Part shown: in pieces, positions 25,361-34,913 of the stretch
Position numbering within the stretch: position 1 is the first letter of the stretch
Layout of the letters: each line of letters begins with the position of its first letter
Assembly (NCBI GenBank): GCA_902786265.1
Contig: CADACE010000032.1
Span: 22,279 to 86,278, forward strand
Direction: 5' to 3'
Source: an uncultured Chloroflexota bacterium
Lineage (GTDB): Bacteria > Chloroflexota > Anaerolineae > Anaerolineales > Anaerolineaceae
Length of the DNA stretch: 64,000 nucleotides
Made by a program: the position numbers and the translations under genes
Notes under the pieces: generated by a model
The model's database searches: none
What the model was told of the DNA's origin: nothing
What the model saw: only the letters and a program-made list of their open reading frames with translations

Positions 25361-25422
25361 GTCAAGGCGACCTGTTCTGCTGACTCAATTCTGAGTCAGG
25401 CAAAACAGGTCACCTGACTCAG
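25361..25422. repeat. REP-like palindrome B, inverted partner of A
   Basis: Its reverse complement matches element A at 23961-24028 almost throughout (AGGTGACCTGTTTTGCCTG, then GACTCAG and TGAGTCAGCAGAACAG). Together they flank the RAYT and HD genes as long inverted repeats. Confidence 0.7.
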
Positions 25423-25585
25423 GATCCTGTGATTTAATTTTACTAAAAATTGCATATGTATATACTTGCGGTTTTTAATTGTTGGTGATATTAATAATCT
25501 GTATATTACGAACTAAGAATAATTCTGCTGAGGTAAATCATGGGCATCCTGAACGTGAAACTCCTTATTTTGAAAGCGAATCGAT

Positions 25586-26278
25586 ATGAAAGATGAATGT
25601 CTTATCTGCAAAGCACCTCTGGAATATCTGGAAAAAGATGAACCGATGGAGTGCTTTATCTGCCATAAGAAGGAAAACAGCAAGACCCGGTGTATCCATG
25701 GGCATTATGTGTGTAATGAATGCCATACAGCCGGAATAGATTCAATTCTCAGTCTGTGTTTGGTGGAAACTTCAAAAAATCCTGTTGAAATCATTGAAAA
25801 GATGATGGCACTTCCTTTCTGCCATATGCATGGACCGGAGCATCATGTGATGGTCGGAGCTGCTCTGTTGACGGCTTATAAAAATGCCGGCGGAGATATT
25901 GATTTACCTGCTGCTTTGGTTGAGATGATGAATCGGGGAAAGAGTGTACCCGGCGGTGCGTGCGGGTTTTGGGGTGCCTGCGGCGCCGGGATCAGTACGG
26001 GAATGTTTATTTCCATTATCTCGAAATCGACTCCGTTATCGAAGGAACCGTTTGCCTTATCGCATCAAATGACAGCCGGAGCCCTGGGGAAGATCGGTGA
26101 AATTGGCGGTCCCCGATGCTGCAAAAGGGATTCCTTCCTGTCAATTCTCTCCGCTGTTGATTTTGTAAAAGAACATTTTGATATCGGGATGGAAAAGCCT
26201 GAAATCATTTGCCGTTATTCCTCACAAAATAATCAGTGCATCGGGAAACGCTGCCCCTTTTCCAAGGCAAACCATTGA
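25586..26278 (+). CDS. Cysteine-rich DUF5714-like protein
   Basis: This 230-residue protein starts with a CxxC...CxxC region (DECLICKAPLEYL, MECFICHKK, then CIHGHYVCNEC) likely to bind zinc or an iron-sulfur cluster. The body carries HMHGPEHHVMVGAALL and GGACGFWGACGAG, matching DUF5714 proteins found in anaerobes near methyltransferases or transporters. More cysteines occur near the end (CIGKRCPF). The biochemical role is not established. It is followed 26 bp later by a MFS transporter on the same strand, likely an operon. Confidence 0.7.
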   Translation: MKDECLICKAPLEYLEKDEPMECFICHKKENSKTRCIHGHYVCNECHTAGIDSILSLCLVETSKNPVEIIEKMMALPFCHMHGPEHHVMVGAALLTAYKNAGGDIDLPAALVEMMNRGKSVPGGACGFWGACGAGISTGMFISIISKSTPLSKEPFALSHQMTAGALGKIGEIGGPRCCKRDSFLSILSAVDFVKEHFDIGMEKPEIICRYSSQNNQCIGKRCPFSKANH

Positions 26279-26304
26279 CTCGTATCTCAAATTCACGGAG
26301 GGAA

Positions 26305-27504
26305 ATGAAGAAGAAAATTATCCGGTCCGGGGCGATGTCTTTCATCATTCTGATGGGGATCGTAAGTTTGTTTTCCGATATGACGCATGAAGGGGCAAGG
26401 AGCATCCTCGGGGAATATCTGAACCTCACCGGAGCATCTGCTGCCGCTATCGGCTTTGTCTCCGGCATCGGTGAATTATGCGGCTACTCCCTGCGTCTGC
26501 TTTCGGGGTTTATCGCGGATAAAACCAGAAAATACTGGACGCTGGTCATCGCCGGATACACCATTCAGGTACTGGCCATTCCGGCACTGGCTCTCATCCC
26601 GGAGCACGGCTGGATCGCTGCCTGCGGTCTGGTGATACTGGAACGGATCGGCAAAGCCATAAAGAAGCCCGCGAAAAACACGCTTATCAGCTTTGCGGCA
26701 AGCGAGGTCGGAACCGGCAAAGGGTTTGCTTATCAGGAATTTCTGGATCAGCTGGGAGCATTTCTGGGACCGGTGATCCTCTTTGTCATCGCACTCATCA
26801 AGGGGTCCGGGAACCTGTTTTCCACCTATCGGATCTGTTTCGCCATGCTGGGCATTCCGGCACTGATCACGATCAGCCTGGTCCTGTACTCCCGGGCAAA
26901 ATACCCTGATCCCGAGATGTTCGAAAAAGTGAAGCCGCAGGAAGAACCGTTCCGCTTTCACAAGTCTTTTCTGTTCTATATGATCGCGATCTGCCTGTTT
27001 GCCTTCGGTTTTGCGGACTTTACACTGATCACACTGCATGCCGCAAAGACCGGAGCTTTTCCCGAAACCACACTGAGCCTGCTTTATTCGGCGGCAATGG
27101 CAGTGGATGCCTTTGCGGCATTGTTTTTCGGCTGGCTGTTTGACAGGATCGGGCTGAAGGCGCTGATCCTCTCCACGATCTGCAGCACCTTTTTCGCCGG
27201 CTTTGTCTTCCTTACCGGAAATCCATGGCTGATAGGTGTGGGGATCATCCTCTGGGGAATCGGGATGGGAGCACAGGAGAGTATCATGAAAGCAGCGGTC
27301 AGCAGCATCATTCCGGCATCCATGCGCAGCACAGGATTCGGGATCTTCGAAACCGGATTCGGGATTGCCTGGTTTCTCGGGAGCTGGCTGCTCGGCGCTC
27401 TGTATGATATCAAACCGCTGCTCCTCGTGGTTACATCCGGCACGGCACAGCTTCTGGCAATCGTTTTTTATGTGATATGCATCAGGTTCCGGGCAAAGGA
27501 ATGA
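26305..27504 (+). CDS. MFS transporter
   Basis: This 399-residue membrane protein has about 12 hydrophobic segments (for example FIILMGIVSLFSDMTHEGAR, IAGYTIQVLAIPALALI and TGFGIFETGFGIAWFLGSW). The loop after the first segments and the conserved charged residues fit the major facilitator superfamily. The ATG at 26305 follows GGAGG. The substrate is unknown; linkage with the DUF5714 protein suggests joint function, perhaps export of a metabolite. Confidence 0.8.
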   Translation: MKKKIIRSGAMSFIILMGIVSLFSDMTHEGARSILGEYLNLTGASAAAIGFVSGIGELCGYSLRLLSGFIADKTRKYWTLVIAGYTIQVLAIPALALIPEHGWIAACGLVILERIGKAIKKPAKNTLISFAASEVGTGKGFAYQEFLDQLGAFLGPVILFVIALIKGSGNLFSTYRICFAMLGIPALITISLVLYSRAKYPDPEMFEKVKPQEEPFRFHKSFLFYMIAICLFAFGFADFTLITLHAAKTGAFPETTLSLLYSAAMAVDAFAALFFGWLFDRIGLKALILSTICSTFFAGFVFLTGNPWLIGVGIILWGIGMGAQESIMKAAVSSIIPASMRSTGFGIFETGFGIAWFLGSWLLGALYDIKPLLLVVTSGTAQLLAIVFYVICIRFRAKE

Positions 27505-27595
27505 CAGACAGCAAGTCAGTGTCTGACTGTCCTGAAAAAAGGTAACCGACACATTTTACGGGCGAGTCAGAAAAAGAGCCCAAAAAGTTGAAGCG

Positions 27596-30214
27596 CTATT
27601 TGATTTCCAGCTCAAGCCCTGAATCATCCAGATCGCAGCGGGTGAACATTTCAGATACCAGTTTTGTAAACTCAAATGATTTGTTTTTCGAAATCATCTC
27701 CATGGCATTTGGCAAAACAAGATTGGCTTTGCTTTCTTTAGGATCATTAGAATTCTCAAAATTCCGGCTGACAGAAACCTGCGTGATCACATCAGTGAGT
27801 TTGTCCATCACATCTTTCTCATCCACTGTTTTGTTCGGATCAGCGGATTTTATCGAGCGGTAAATTCCCCGGATGACCATCTCGAAGTCCTTTTTCTTCC
27901 GGTTGATCCTGTCTGACAGGTATTTATCCATCCATTTCTGTACGTTACGGGGATCCTCAGTGTCCTTATGAGAGATCCCGCCTTCATCATCCCGGTCTTT
28001 CATCCACTGCTCTTTCAGATCGGAGAAAAATTTATCCATTATCAGCGTGATATAGATCCCGGAGGCCGATTTATATTTATCCCGGACACCCTCGTTGATA
28101 TCTTCCTCACCCTGTCCGAATTCGTTTTTTTCCTGCAGCCCGGTCGTTTCTTTGTTATGCAGACGGAAAGCATAGTCGATGTCCTGCTGCTGATAATCAT
28201 TTTTCCCGAGCATGTAATTATGGGAATTGTCAAACTCATCCGCAAGGACATCGATCCGTTCCATCTTTATCAGTTCTATTCGTTCAGCTTTCGTTATCCG
28301 GTCTTCATCCTTTTTCTTCCGCAGCTCAAGAAAACGCTTGTATTTCTCAACGGCTGTCTTCGGGTCTTTATAGATCTGGATATAGGATTCATAATGTGAG
28401 GGAGTGAATGTGACATCTTTCCCGCCGGCCTTTACAGTGATCTTGCTGTGAGTCATATTCTCCCGAATGTCATCCACCGCAGCCCCATCGTCTGTTACTG
28501 TAAATCCACCGTGGGATGTATTCTCATAAAGATTATCAACATATCTGACGCCGTAATTCAGAAGAGAGATCAGGTTCAGCAGCGGCTGATGAACCCTTTC
28601 ATCATTTTTGAGGTAGTTGTTCAGGAGAATATTTATTTTACTGATATTTTTTGAAAGCTTTTCCCGGACATCACGAAGTTGATCAGGGCTTACGAAATAT
28701 TGTTCCCGGATCTTTCCCCGATCCAATTTATGATCATCATCTCTGTTTTTGTTTGTTTCGGAGAGTTTCTTTTGGATCGCCTTCTCAAGATCACCCAACG
28801 GTTCAGCTACCATGTCCATGTAGTTGTAAAGCTCATTCATTTCGTTCGGAGAATTTTCCAGTTCTCCGTCTGTGAAGGTTTCCGCAAAATAATTTGCTAC
28901 GCTTGACCCATAATGCTCAATGGCACTTTTTAATCCTGCTAATCCGCGGAAGACATTACCTTTTTCTGCGTGCATCGATCCGGAAAATTTATAGGAGCCG
29001 ATCTCACCGGCTTCATAGCCTTCCATACGCCGCAGCTGTTCGCCGAGCCGCCCCGGACTAAAGCTCTCTTTTATCAGTCCGCTGCCTTTTTTCATGGACT
29101 TTTTGTAATTGCTGAAATCTTTTCTTGTTGCCCGCTTGTTGCCGAAGTTCTGGTAACTCAGATCTTCCTGATTCATGAGATCCATCAGGTTGTTTTCCGT
29201 TCCGGCTATCGCGTTCTGGTTAAAGGCTTCCGTGCCAAATATACCGAGATTCCCCAAATGACCAAAATCCACTTCAGATTTCTCGAAAATGTCTCCTCCG
29301 GTAGCCAGATGGGCCGTATTTACGACCATTTCCTTGACGAAGGTGACACAGTTCCTTCCATAGTAGCTGTAGCCGCCTTCAGCATATTTTTCAGAGGCCT
29401 TGATGATCGCGTTGACCTGCTCATTTTTGGCGGGATAACGGCGGCTGACATCATATTTGCTATCATAATCATCCTTCAGCCTGCCCGGCATGACCGCGTC
29501 ATGTTTCATCGCGGTCATGCCGCTGGATATGCCTTTTGATATGGTACCGCCTGCGGGATAAAACCCATACTGGAGTTTATACCGTTCGAAACGGCCGGAT
29601 ATGCTGCTCCTGCGGCTGTATTCGATACCGATCATGGTATGCCCCATTTCAGAGCCTTTCAACGCCTGGCTGGATCCGGGTTTCGGCTGTTCAGCCATCA
29701 CACTGACCACAGGGTCCAGCGGCTTTTCCTCTTCCCGGCCGTTCTTTTGGACTTTCTCAGCGGCTTTTGCCGCGATCATACGCGACCATACCGTCGGCAC
29801 CCGACGGAAATCCGCCAGTATGTCTTCTCCGCCGGTGGCTTCAGGATCAAATTTTGCTCCATCCCAGCCCGGAATGCTCTGATAATCCTTTTTTTGCTGC
29901 CATTTGTTCTTGTCTGTAAGAGCATAACGGACTTTGGATTTTAACCGCCAGAAATGGCCGAGAGAAACGACCTGCAGAGCCAAACCGAGGAGCTTTCCCA
30001 TACCGCCGGCAAAATAGGTCAGGAATTTACGGAATTTGCCCGGTTTTGACTTGATTTTATCCAGTTTCTGAGCTTTGAAGTCCCAGTTTTTGATTTTCTC
30101 CATCTCCATAGACCGGATGAATTCCACATTCTCCGGATTTTTGTCCATCAGTTCCATCTTCTCCAGCCGTTTTATGGCTGCGTCCTTCCAGCGGGCGTCC
30201 TCAATTCCTCCCAC
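27596..30214 (-). CDS. Large cysteine-peptidase-like protein, downstream frame of a probable frameshift pair
   Basis: The frame has no clear ribosome-binding site at its GTG (30214) and stays open upstream to about 30500, where it overlaps the end of the 30388-30897 frame in the -1 register. His192 in GHTMIGIEY and Cys289 in RNCVTFVKEM (counted from 30214) suggest a permuted papain/NlpC-like fold with histidine before cysteine. A hydrophobic helix (YFAGGMGKLLGLALQVVSLG) precedes it. Residues beyond 400 are helical and highly charged. The protein has no signal peptide. Together with the upstream frame it would be about 1,050 residues. A toxin, effector or large intracellular hydrolase is possible. 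I do not recognise the family. Confidence 0.6.
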   Translation of the reverse strand: MGGIEDARWKDAAIKRLEKMELMDKNPENVEFIRSMEMEKIKNWDFKAQKLDKIKSKPGKFRKFLTYFAGGMGKLLGLALQVVSLGHFWRLKSKVRYALTDKNKWQQKKDYQSIPGWDGAKFDPEATGGEDILADFRRVPTVWSRMIAAKAAEKVQKNGREEEKPLDPVVSVMAEQPKPGSSQALKGSEMGHTMIGIEYSRRSSISGRFERYKLQYGFYPAGGTISKGISSGMTAMKHDAVMPGRLKDDYDSKYDVSRRYPAKNEQVNAIIKASEKYAEGGYSYYGRNCVTFVKEMVVNTAHLATGGDIFEKSEVDFGHLGNLGIFGTEAFNQNAIAGTENNLMDLMNQEDLSYQNFGNKRATRKDFSNYKKSMKKGSGLIKESFSPGRLGEQLRRMEGYEAGEIGSYKFSGSMHAEKGNVFRGLAGLKSAIEHYGSSVANYFAETFTDGELENSPNEMNELYNYMDMVAEPLGDLEKAIQKKLSETNKNRDDDHKLDRGKIREQYFVSPDQLRDVREKLSKNISKINILLNNYLKNDERVHQPLLNLISLLNYGVRYVDNLYENTSHGGFTVTDDGAAVDDIRENMTHSKITVKAGGKDVTFTPSHYESYIQIYKDPKTAVEKYKRFLELRKKKDEDRITKAERIELIKMERIDVLADEFDNSHNYMLGKNDYQQQDIDYAFRLHNKETTGLQEKNEFGQGEEDINEGVRDKYKSASGIYITLIMDKFFSDLKEQWMKDRDDEGGISHKDTEDPRNVQKWMDKYLSDRINRKKKDFEMVIRGIYRSIKSADPNKTVDEKDVMDKLTDVITQVSVSRNFENSNDPKESKANLVLPNAMEMISKNKSFEFTKLVSEMFTRCDLDDSGLELEIK

Positions 30215-30387
30215 GTTGTCCCCGACGGCCTGGACAGGAACGGCCTCATTTTCTGCGGATTTTTTCCCCTTTTTCTTTCTGCCCTTTTTCCGCCCTGATA
30301 CGGCTGCCAGGTCCCCATCTTCAGCGTAGGTTGGGAGGGGATCAAATTCGGCCTTGAACTCCGGTACTTTCTTTGCGGGAGCGTCCT

Positions 30388-30897
30388 TCAGGATATCCTC
30401 CGCGATCTCAAGCGCATTTTCCGTGTCTTTCTGATCCGGTTTCTTTTTGCTCTTTTTTCTTTCTTTTTTGAGGATGTGCTGATGATATGATCCGAATCCT
30501 CATCGTCACTGCTGCTGCCGATCTCATTGCTGATCAGGTTGCTGTTCTCTGACGCCCTGCTGCCGCGGCCGCCTTTGCCGCTGCTTTCCAGCCAGTCTTC
30601 GTTGACGATGTTGTGGGAACTGTTCAGGTAATCGCTGTCATTCAGTTTATCAGGTGCGTGAGGGATCCGTATACCGCTGTAGTCCGGGATGATTTTCTCT
30701 TCCAGGTCCGCATACTTATCCGAACCCCGACCGCTGCCGGCATTCATTTCATTCAGCATCTGATCCATGAGCTCAGCATTCGCGGCTTCATTCCCCATCG
30801 GCTGGATGGAATTTTGTTCCTCTGCCTGTCGGGCTTCCTGCCGGACGCTTTCGTCCTTTGCCTCTGCCTTCTGATTGTTGTTGATCTTTCGAAACAT
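30388..30897 (-). CDS. N-terminal frame of the frameshift pair
   Basis: This 169-residue frame is acidic and low-complexity (GRGSRASENSNLISNEIGSS), ending in a lysine/arginine-rich run. At 30463-30469 the minus strand reads A AAA AAG in this frame, the classic -1 slippery heptamer. A -1 shift there continues into KERKKSKKKPDQKD and on through the 27596 frame with no stop. Without a shift, translation ends at 30388 after a composition unlike the preceding residues. A sequencing or natural indel in the A-run is the alternative. No strong ribosome-binding site precedes the ATG. Confidence 0.55.
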   Translation of the reverse strand: MFRKINNNQKAEAKDESVRQEARQAEEQNSIQPMGNEAANAELMDQMLNEMNAGSGRGSDKYADLEEKIIPDYSGIRIPHAPDKLNDSDYLNSSHNIVNEDWLESSGKGGRGSRASENSNLISNEIGSSSDDEDSDHIISTSSKKKEKRAKRNRIRKTRKMRLRSRRIS

Positions 30898-31059
30898 AAA
30901 TACCGGTCGTCTGATAATGATAATGGAATATTATATCATTATAACTGCCGGAGCATAAGCGAATTTTTGGAATTATTCTTTATCGGAGAGTATCGGATTA
31001 TATCCAGTATCGCTCTGTGCCTTGTATTTGAACCGTTTTTTCCCGAATGAATGATGTGT

Positions 31060-31776
31060 TTACCTTATCAGCATCGGCATGATCCATGCTGTCCATGCAT
31101 AACTTGTAAACCAGACAAGAATCATCGAAGGGATCATGTCGGCAATGGGAAAATCACGGATTTTTGTGATGCGAAAACCGGTCGCCAGCAGAATTATCCC
31201 TCCGCAGGCTTTAAAATCATTGATCATGGAAGGTGTGGTCAGAGGATATATCAGCTTTGCGCTGAAGAAAAGCAGAAGGAAAATCACCGTCTGCGGTATT
31301 GCGATCGCTGAAACAGACAAGCCCAGAGAACAGGCAAAGATCATCGCTGTAAACAGGTCAAGAACGGATTTAGCGATCAGAATACTGTGATCCCCGTTCA
31401 TTCCGGATACGATCGTCCCGAATATACCGGTCCCGCTTGCGCAGAAGAGTACGATGGCCGTGACCATCAGGGCATTATCCATTGCATCGGATCGTTCGCG
31501 CCCGGAAAACAAATTTGACAGACCTGCTCCCGCGCGTTCAATACGGGATCCGATCCGCAGCAGAGATCCGGCAATCGTGCCCAGGATCAAAGAAAGGACT
31601 ACCGGAGGCAGATTCTCCATCAAAATGATGGAACTGATCCCGATCGTCATTGAGCACAGGCCGAAAATCAGATTGAGTTTATCTTTCAGATCCTGCGATA
31701 TGTTCTTTCCGAATTTTGCGCCGAGGAATCCCCCGACAGCGACAGACAATCCGTTTATGATCACTCCAATCGGCAT
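31060..31776 (-). CDS. DUF554 membrane protein
   Basis: This 238-residue protein has about six to seven membrane segments. GVIINGLSVAVGGFLGAKFG at the N-terminus and GTIAGSLLRIGSRIE are typical of the DUF554 family (YdfK/YqgA-like), whose role is unknown. It lies 58 bp after the MATE gene on the same strand and could be co-transcribed. Confidence 0.8.
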   Translation of the reverse strand: MPIGVIINGLSVAVGGFLGAKFGKNISQDLKDKLNLIFGLCSMTIGISSIILMENLPPVVLSLILGTIAGSLLRIGSRIERAGAGLSNLFSGRERSDAMDNALMVTAIVLFCASGTGIFGTIVSGMNGDHSILIAKSVLDLFTAMIFACSLGLSVSAIAIPQTVIFLLLFFSAKLIYPLTTPSMINDFKACGGIILLATGFRITKIRDFPIADMIPSMILVWFTSYAWTAWIMPMLIR

Positions 31777-31834
31777 AAAAGAAGTCCTTTCATTTTTGAT
31801 GCTTTCCGAAACCGGGCAGCAAATTTCACTTCAT

Positions 31835-33208
31835 TTATACAGCTGCCGGATTCGGGCCTTTTTCCAGAATAACATCCAACCGCCTGAAAAAAGTAATGGC
31901 ACAGACCAGCGCAGCGAGCAGATCGCTGACCGGTTCCGCGAGAAAAACCAGAAAAACCGGGTCTCCGGGAAAAACCCGGGGAAATATCAGGATCAGCGGG
32001 ATCAGCAGGATCAGTTTCCGCAGGCATGCCATGAAAAGCGCGGTTTTTGCCTGGCCGAGTGCGATGAAAGACTGCTGGCAGGCTGTCTGGAAGGCATTCG
32101 TGACCGCAACTGCAAAATAGATTCGCATCACTCCGGCGCAGTATGAGATCATGGCCTTATCTGTTGTAAAAAATCCGGCAACTGTCCGGGGAAGAATAAT
32201 AATGGTCAGCCATATCACCGCGGTGTAAATCACGCAGGTCCTCAATAAAATGCTGAAGGCCTGCCTGATGCGGTCACTTCTTCCATAGCCGAAATTATAG
32301 CTGATGATCGGGTTGCAGCCCTGCGTGAAACCGCTTACCGGGTAGTGCAGCACGGTCGAAACACTGCTGATGATCGTCATGGATCCGACAGCGATATCTC
32401 CGCCGTATGAAGCCAGAGAACGGGTGAAAACAATGGAAAGCAGGCTCTCAGTCGAAAACATCACAAAAGCGGAAACACCCAGCGCAATACAGGAGATCAA
32501 GATCTCTCCGCAGATCTTCAGATGCTTTTTCCGTATGCGCACGGTAGCCTTTTTCCCGCACAGGAATGAAAGGATCCAAAATGCGCTGACTGCCTGGGAA
32601 AAAACAGTTGCGATCGCAGCTCCCTCTACACCCATATCAAACCAAAAGATCAAAATCGGATCCAGAATAATGTTGAGAACGGCACCGATGATGGTCGTCA
32701 GCATGGAGATTTTGGAGAATCCCTGCCCGCTGATGAACAGGTTCAGCCCGACTGTGATCATCATGAAGGGTATCCCAAGAATATAGATCCCGGAATAAGC
32801 ATTTGCATAAGGAAATGTGATATCGGATGCCCCGAAGAACCGCAGCAGGGGTGGTGCCGTAAAAAAGAGCAATGCGGAAAGGAGCGCAGATAAACCGATA
32901 AGTGCGGCTGTGCATGTACCGAGGATCTGCTCAGCGCGTTCTTTGTTATCTTTTCCCAGCTCGATGGAAAGCAACGGCGAACCGCCGGAGGCGATCAGCA
33001 TCGCAAAGGAATGGATCAGTGTCGTTATCGGCATAAGCAATCCTACGCCGGTCAGCGCCGCGGCTCCGATCCCCTCCATATGGCCGATGTATATGCGGTC
33101 AACAATATTATAGAGCAGGCTGATCACCTGTGCTGTGACAGCCGGGATCGTCATTCTCCAGAAGAGTTTTTTGATACTTTCTGTACCGAGCGCTGCTGTA
33201 TCGTTCAT
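31835..33208 (-). CDS. MATE-family efflux pump
   Basis: This 457-residue protein has about 12 membrane segments. Family traits include MTIPAVTAQVISLLYNIVDR near the start, the loop LNIILDPILIFWFDMGVEGAAIAT, and GCNPIISYNFGYG in the second half. MATE proteins export drugs or metabolites using sodium or proton gradients; this one resembles the MepA branch. It follows the sulfatase gene by 16 bp, so the two are probably co-transcribed. Confidence 0.85.
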   Translation of the reverse strand: MNDTAALGTESIKKLFWRMTIPAVTAQVISLLYNIVDRIYIGHMEGIGAAALTGVGLLMPITTLIHSFAMLIASGGSPLLSIELGKDNKERAEQILGTCTAALIGLSALLSALLFFTAPPLLRFFGASDITFPYANAYSGIYILGIPFMMITVGLNLFISGQGFSKISMLTTIIGAVLNIILDPILIFWFDMGVEGAAIATVFSQAVSAFWILSFLCGKKATVRIRKKHLKICGEILISCIALGVSAFVMFSTESLLSIVFTRSLASYGGDIAVGSMTIISSVSTVLHYPVSGFTQGCNPIISYNFGYGRSDRIRQAFSILLRTCVIYTAVIWLTIIILPRTVAGFFTTDKAMISYCAGVMRIYFAVAVTNAFQTACQQSFIALGQAKTALFMACLRKLILLIPLILIFPRVFPGDPVFLVFLAEPVSDLLAALVCAITFFRRLDVILEKGPNPAAV

Positions 33209-33224
33209 TGATGGTTCCTATTCT

Positions 33225-34802
33225 TCAGGACTGTTTATTCATTTCAGCCAACGTTTCGAAGAAATTCTTACCGGAACGCCGCATATTTTCGCGGATCAAA
33301 TCTGCTTTCTCAGGATCCCGCATGGCGATCCTTCTCAGATAAAACTCATTCTGCATGCGCTGATCATCTTTTTGTGGAACAATATCACAGGTCTCCTGAT
33401 ACCAAGTGAGCATCTGCATCTGTTTTCTCAAGATCTCATCATGATAAAAAGGATCATCGATGCGGTTGATGCTCTCGCCTTCATTAAGAACATAGAATTC
33501 GTCACTTTCATAAAGCCGCCTGATGTATTTGTATTTTTTATCACGGATCATTGTGGCTTTGGTATGGGTGCCATCCTCTTTTGCCTGCAAAGCTTTCCGT
33601 ATGCTGTATTCATCGCCGGCAAGACTGCCCGGGTTATCGCGCTCCATTGCCTGAGGTTCGTTCAGCCTTCTCCCTCCTTCACAGGTAACGAATTCTCTCA
33701 CTTCCCTGCTGTGATCTTTCATAGTCGGCAGCAGGCTTTTCCCGTAATGGTCATGTTCTGCTTTGATACCGCCGAGATCCAGAACCGTCGCGTAAAAATC
33801 GACCAGCTCAACGAGATTATCATTGATCCCGGGATCAATATCAACTCCGGCAGGAGGTTTGATCAGCAGCGGAACGTTGGTAAGACAATCCGGAAAACAA
33901 TTCTGGGCTTTTTCGACGATTCCGTAATCCCCTGTATAATCACCATGGTCGGAAAGGATAAAGATCGCCGTGTTATCGTAAATTCCTTCTTCTTTGAGCG
34001 TATCAACGATCATGCCGACCAGGTAATCCACTCTTGCGCATTGTGCGAGATAAACGGCACGCAGTTGTCTGATCCGTTCTTCATCCCAGCCGGAGACTCC
34101 CAAACCTTTCATTAATCCCTGCTCCATTTTCGGCTTATTATCCCCGGGGGCGATATTCCGGATCCGCGGTTTGATTTTTTCCGCATCGATCTTATCCAAA
34201 AATTCCCGCTCCACTCTGTAAGGCGGATGCGGATCCATTAATCCTAAAAATGCAAATAACGGTCTATCGGATGGCCTGTTGATAATGCGCTCGCAGAGGC
34301 TTTTTGTATATGCATAATCGCCATTGTTGGCAATCAGTCCGCTTTTCGGAGTGACGATTCCTCGATAAAAGGAGAAATAACGGTCGGACTCTTTTTCGCC
34401 GCGGCCTTCATCAGTCCCCATGTCATCACCCATGTCATAGCATACTTCATCAACGCTGATCTCATGCAAATGATCATCCTGTCCGGCAATACTGTCCCCT
34501 CGTGCATTCATCCATACATAATATCCGCTTTCCTTTGCTTCCCTGAACAGGTTGCTTTCATGTTGTTTCAGCAGATTGCTCATGGTTCTGTGCCCGTTAA
34601 CATGCGGGTAAAGTCCGGTCAGAAAAGAACAGCGGGAGGGTGTGCAGACCGGGTTCTGACAAAACGCCTGTGAGAATGAAACACCGTCCTGTGTGAGTTT
34701 GTCCATATTGGGTGTATAGGCGGCCTCATTTCCCAAATGATGCAGGCTGTCTGCACGCATCTGATCAGGATTGATAATAATAATATTTGGGCGTGAATTC
34801 AT
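33225..34802 (-). CDS. Sulfatase (type I, formylglycine-dependent)
   Basis: This 525-residue enzyme has the sulfatase signature starting at Cys53 (C-T-P-S-R, then CSFLTGLYPH). The cysteine is converted to formylglycine by a maturase. Metal-binding residues appear in NPDQMR near the N-terminus and in ILSDHGDYTGDYG. There is no signal peptide, so it works in the cytoplasm. Type I sulfatases release sulfate from sugars, steroids or aryl esters; the long C-terminal region resembles bacterial choline-sulfatase and glycan sulfatases. It is followed by a MATE pump and lies 111 bp after another sulfatase. Confidence 0.88.
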   Translation of the reverse strand: MNSRPNIIIINPDQMRADSLHHLGNEAAYTPNMDKLTQDGVSFSQAFCQNPVCTPSRCSFLTGLYPHVNGHRTMSNLLKQHESNLFREAKESGYYVWMNARGDSIAGQDDHLHEISVDEVCYDMGDDMGTDEGRGEKESDRYFSFYRGIVTPKSGLIANNGDYAYTKSLCERIINRPSDRPLFAFLGLMDPHPPYRVEREFLDKIDAEKIKPRIRNIAPGDNKPKMEQGLMKGLGVSGWDEERIRQLRAVYLAQCARVDYLVGMIVDTLKEEGIYDNTAIFILSDHGDYTGDYGIVEKAQNCFPDCLTNVPLLIKPPAGVDIDPGINDNLVELVDFYATVLDLGGIKAEHDHYGKSLLPTMKDHSREVREFVTCEGGRRLNEPQAMERDNPGSLAGDEYSIRKALQAKEDGTHTKATMIRDKKYKYIRRLYESDEFYVLNEGESINRIDDPFYHDEILRKQMQMLTWYQETCDIVPQKDDQRMQNEFYLRRIAMRDPEKADLIRENMRRSGKNFFETLAEMNKQS

Positions 34803-34843
34803 GAAATATTCATCCTCTCTGTCGAAATTTCATTTTTAACGAA

Positions 34844-34884
34844 GCGGATTTCAGTGCTTTCGGATAAGTCGGAAAGCAATCCGC
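34844..34884 (-). terminator. Intergenic hairpin between the two sulfatase genes
   Basis: GCGGATT pairs with AATCCGC, with an inner GCTTTC/GAAAGC stem. On the minus strand a run TTCGTTAAAAAT follows rather than a pure T-run, so it may be a partial terminator or processing site. Confidence 0.4.
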
Positions 34885-34913
34885 AGGAGGGTCAAAAAGG
34901 TCAGATCAGATTC

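Noticed and set aside
26476..27552. 358-residue minus-strand frame
   Set aside because: Antisense to the MFS transporter; composition rich in Cys, Gln and Asp as usual for shadows of membrane proteins.
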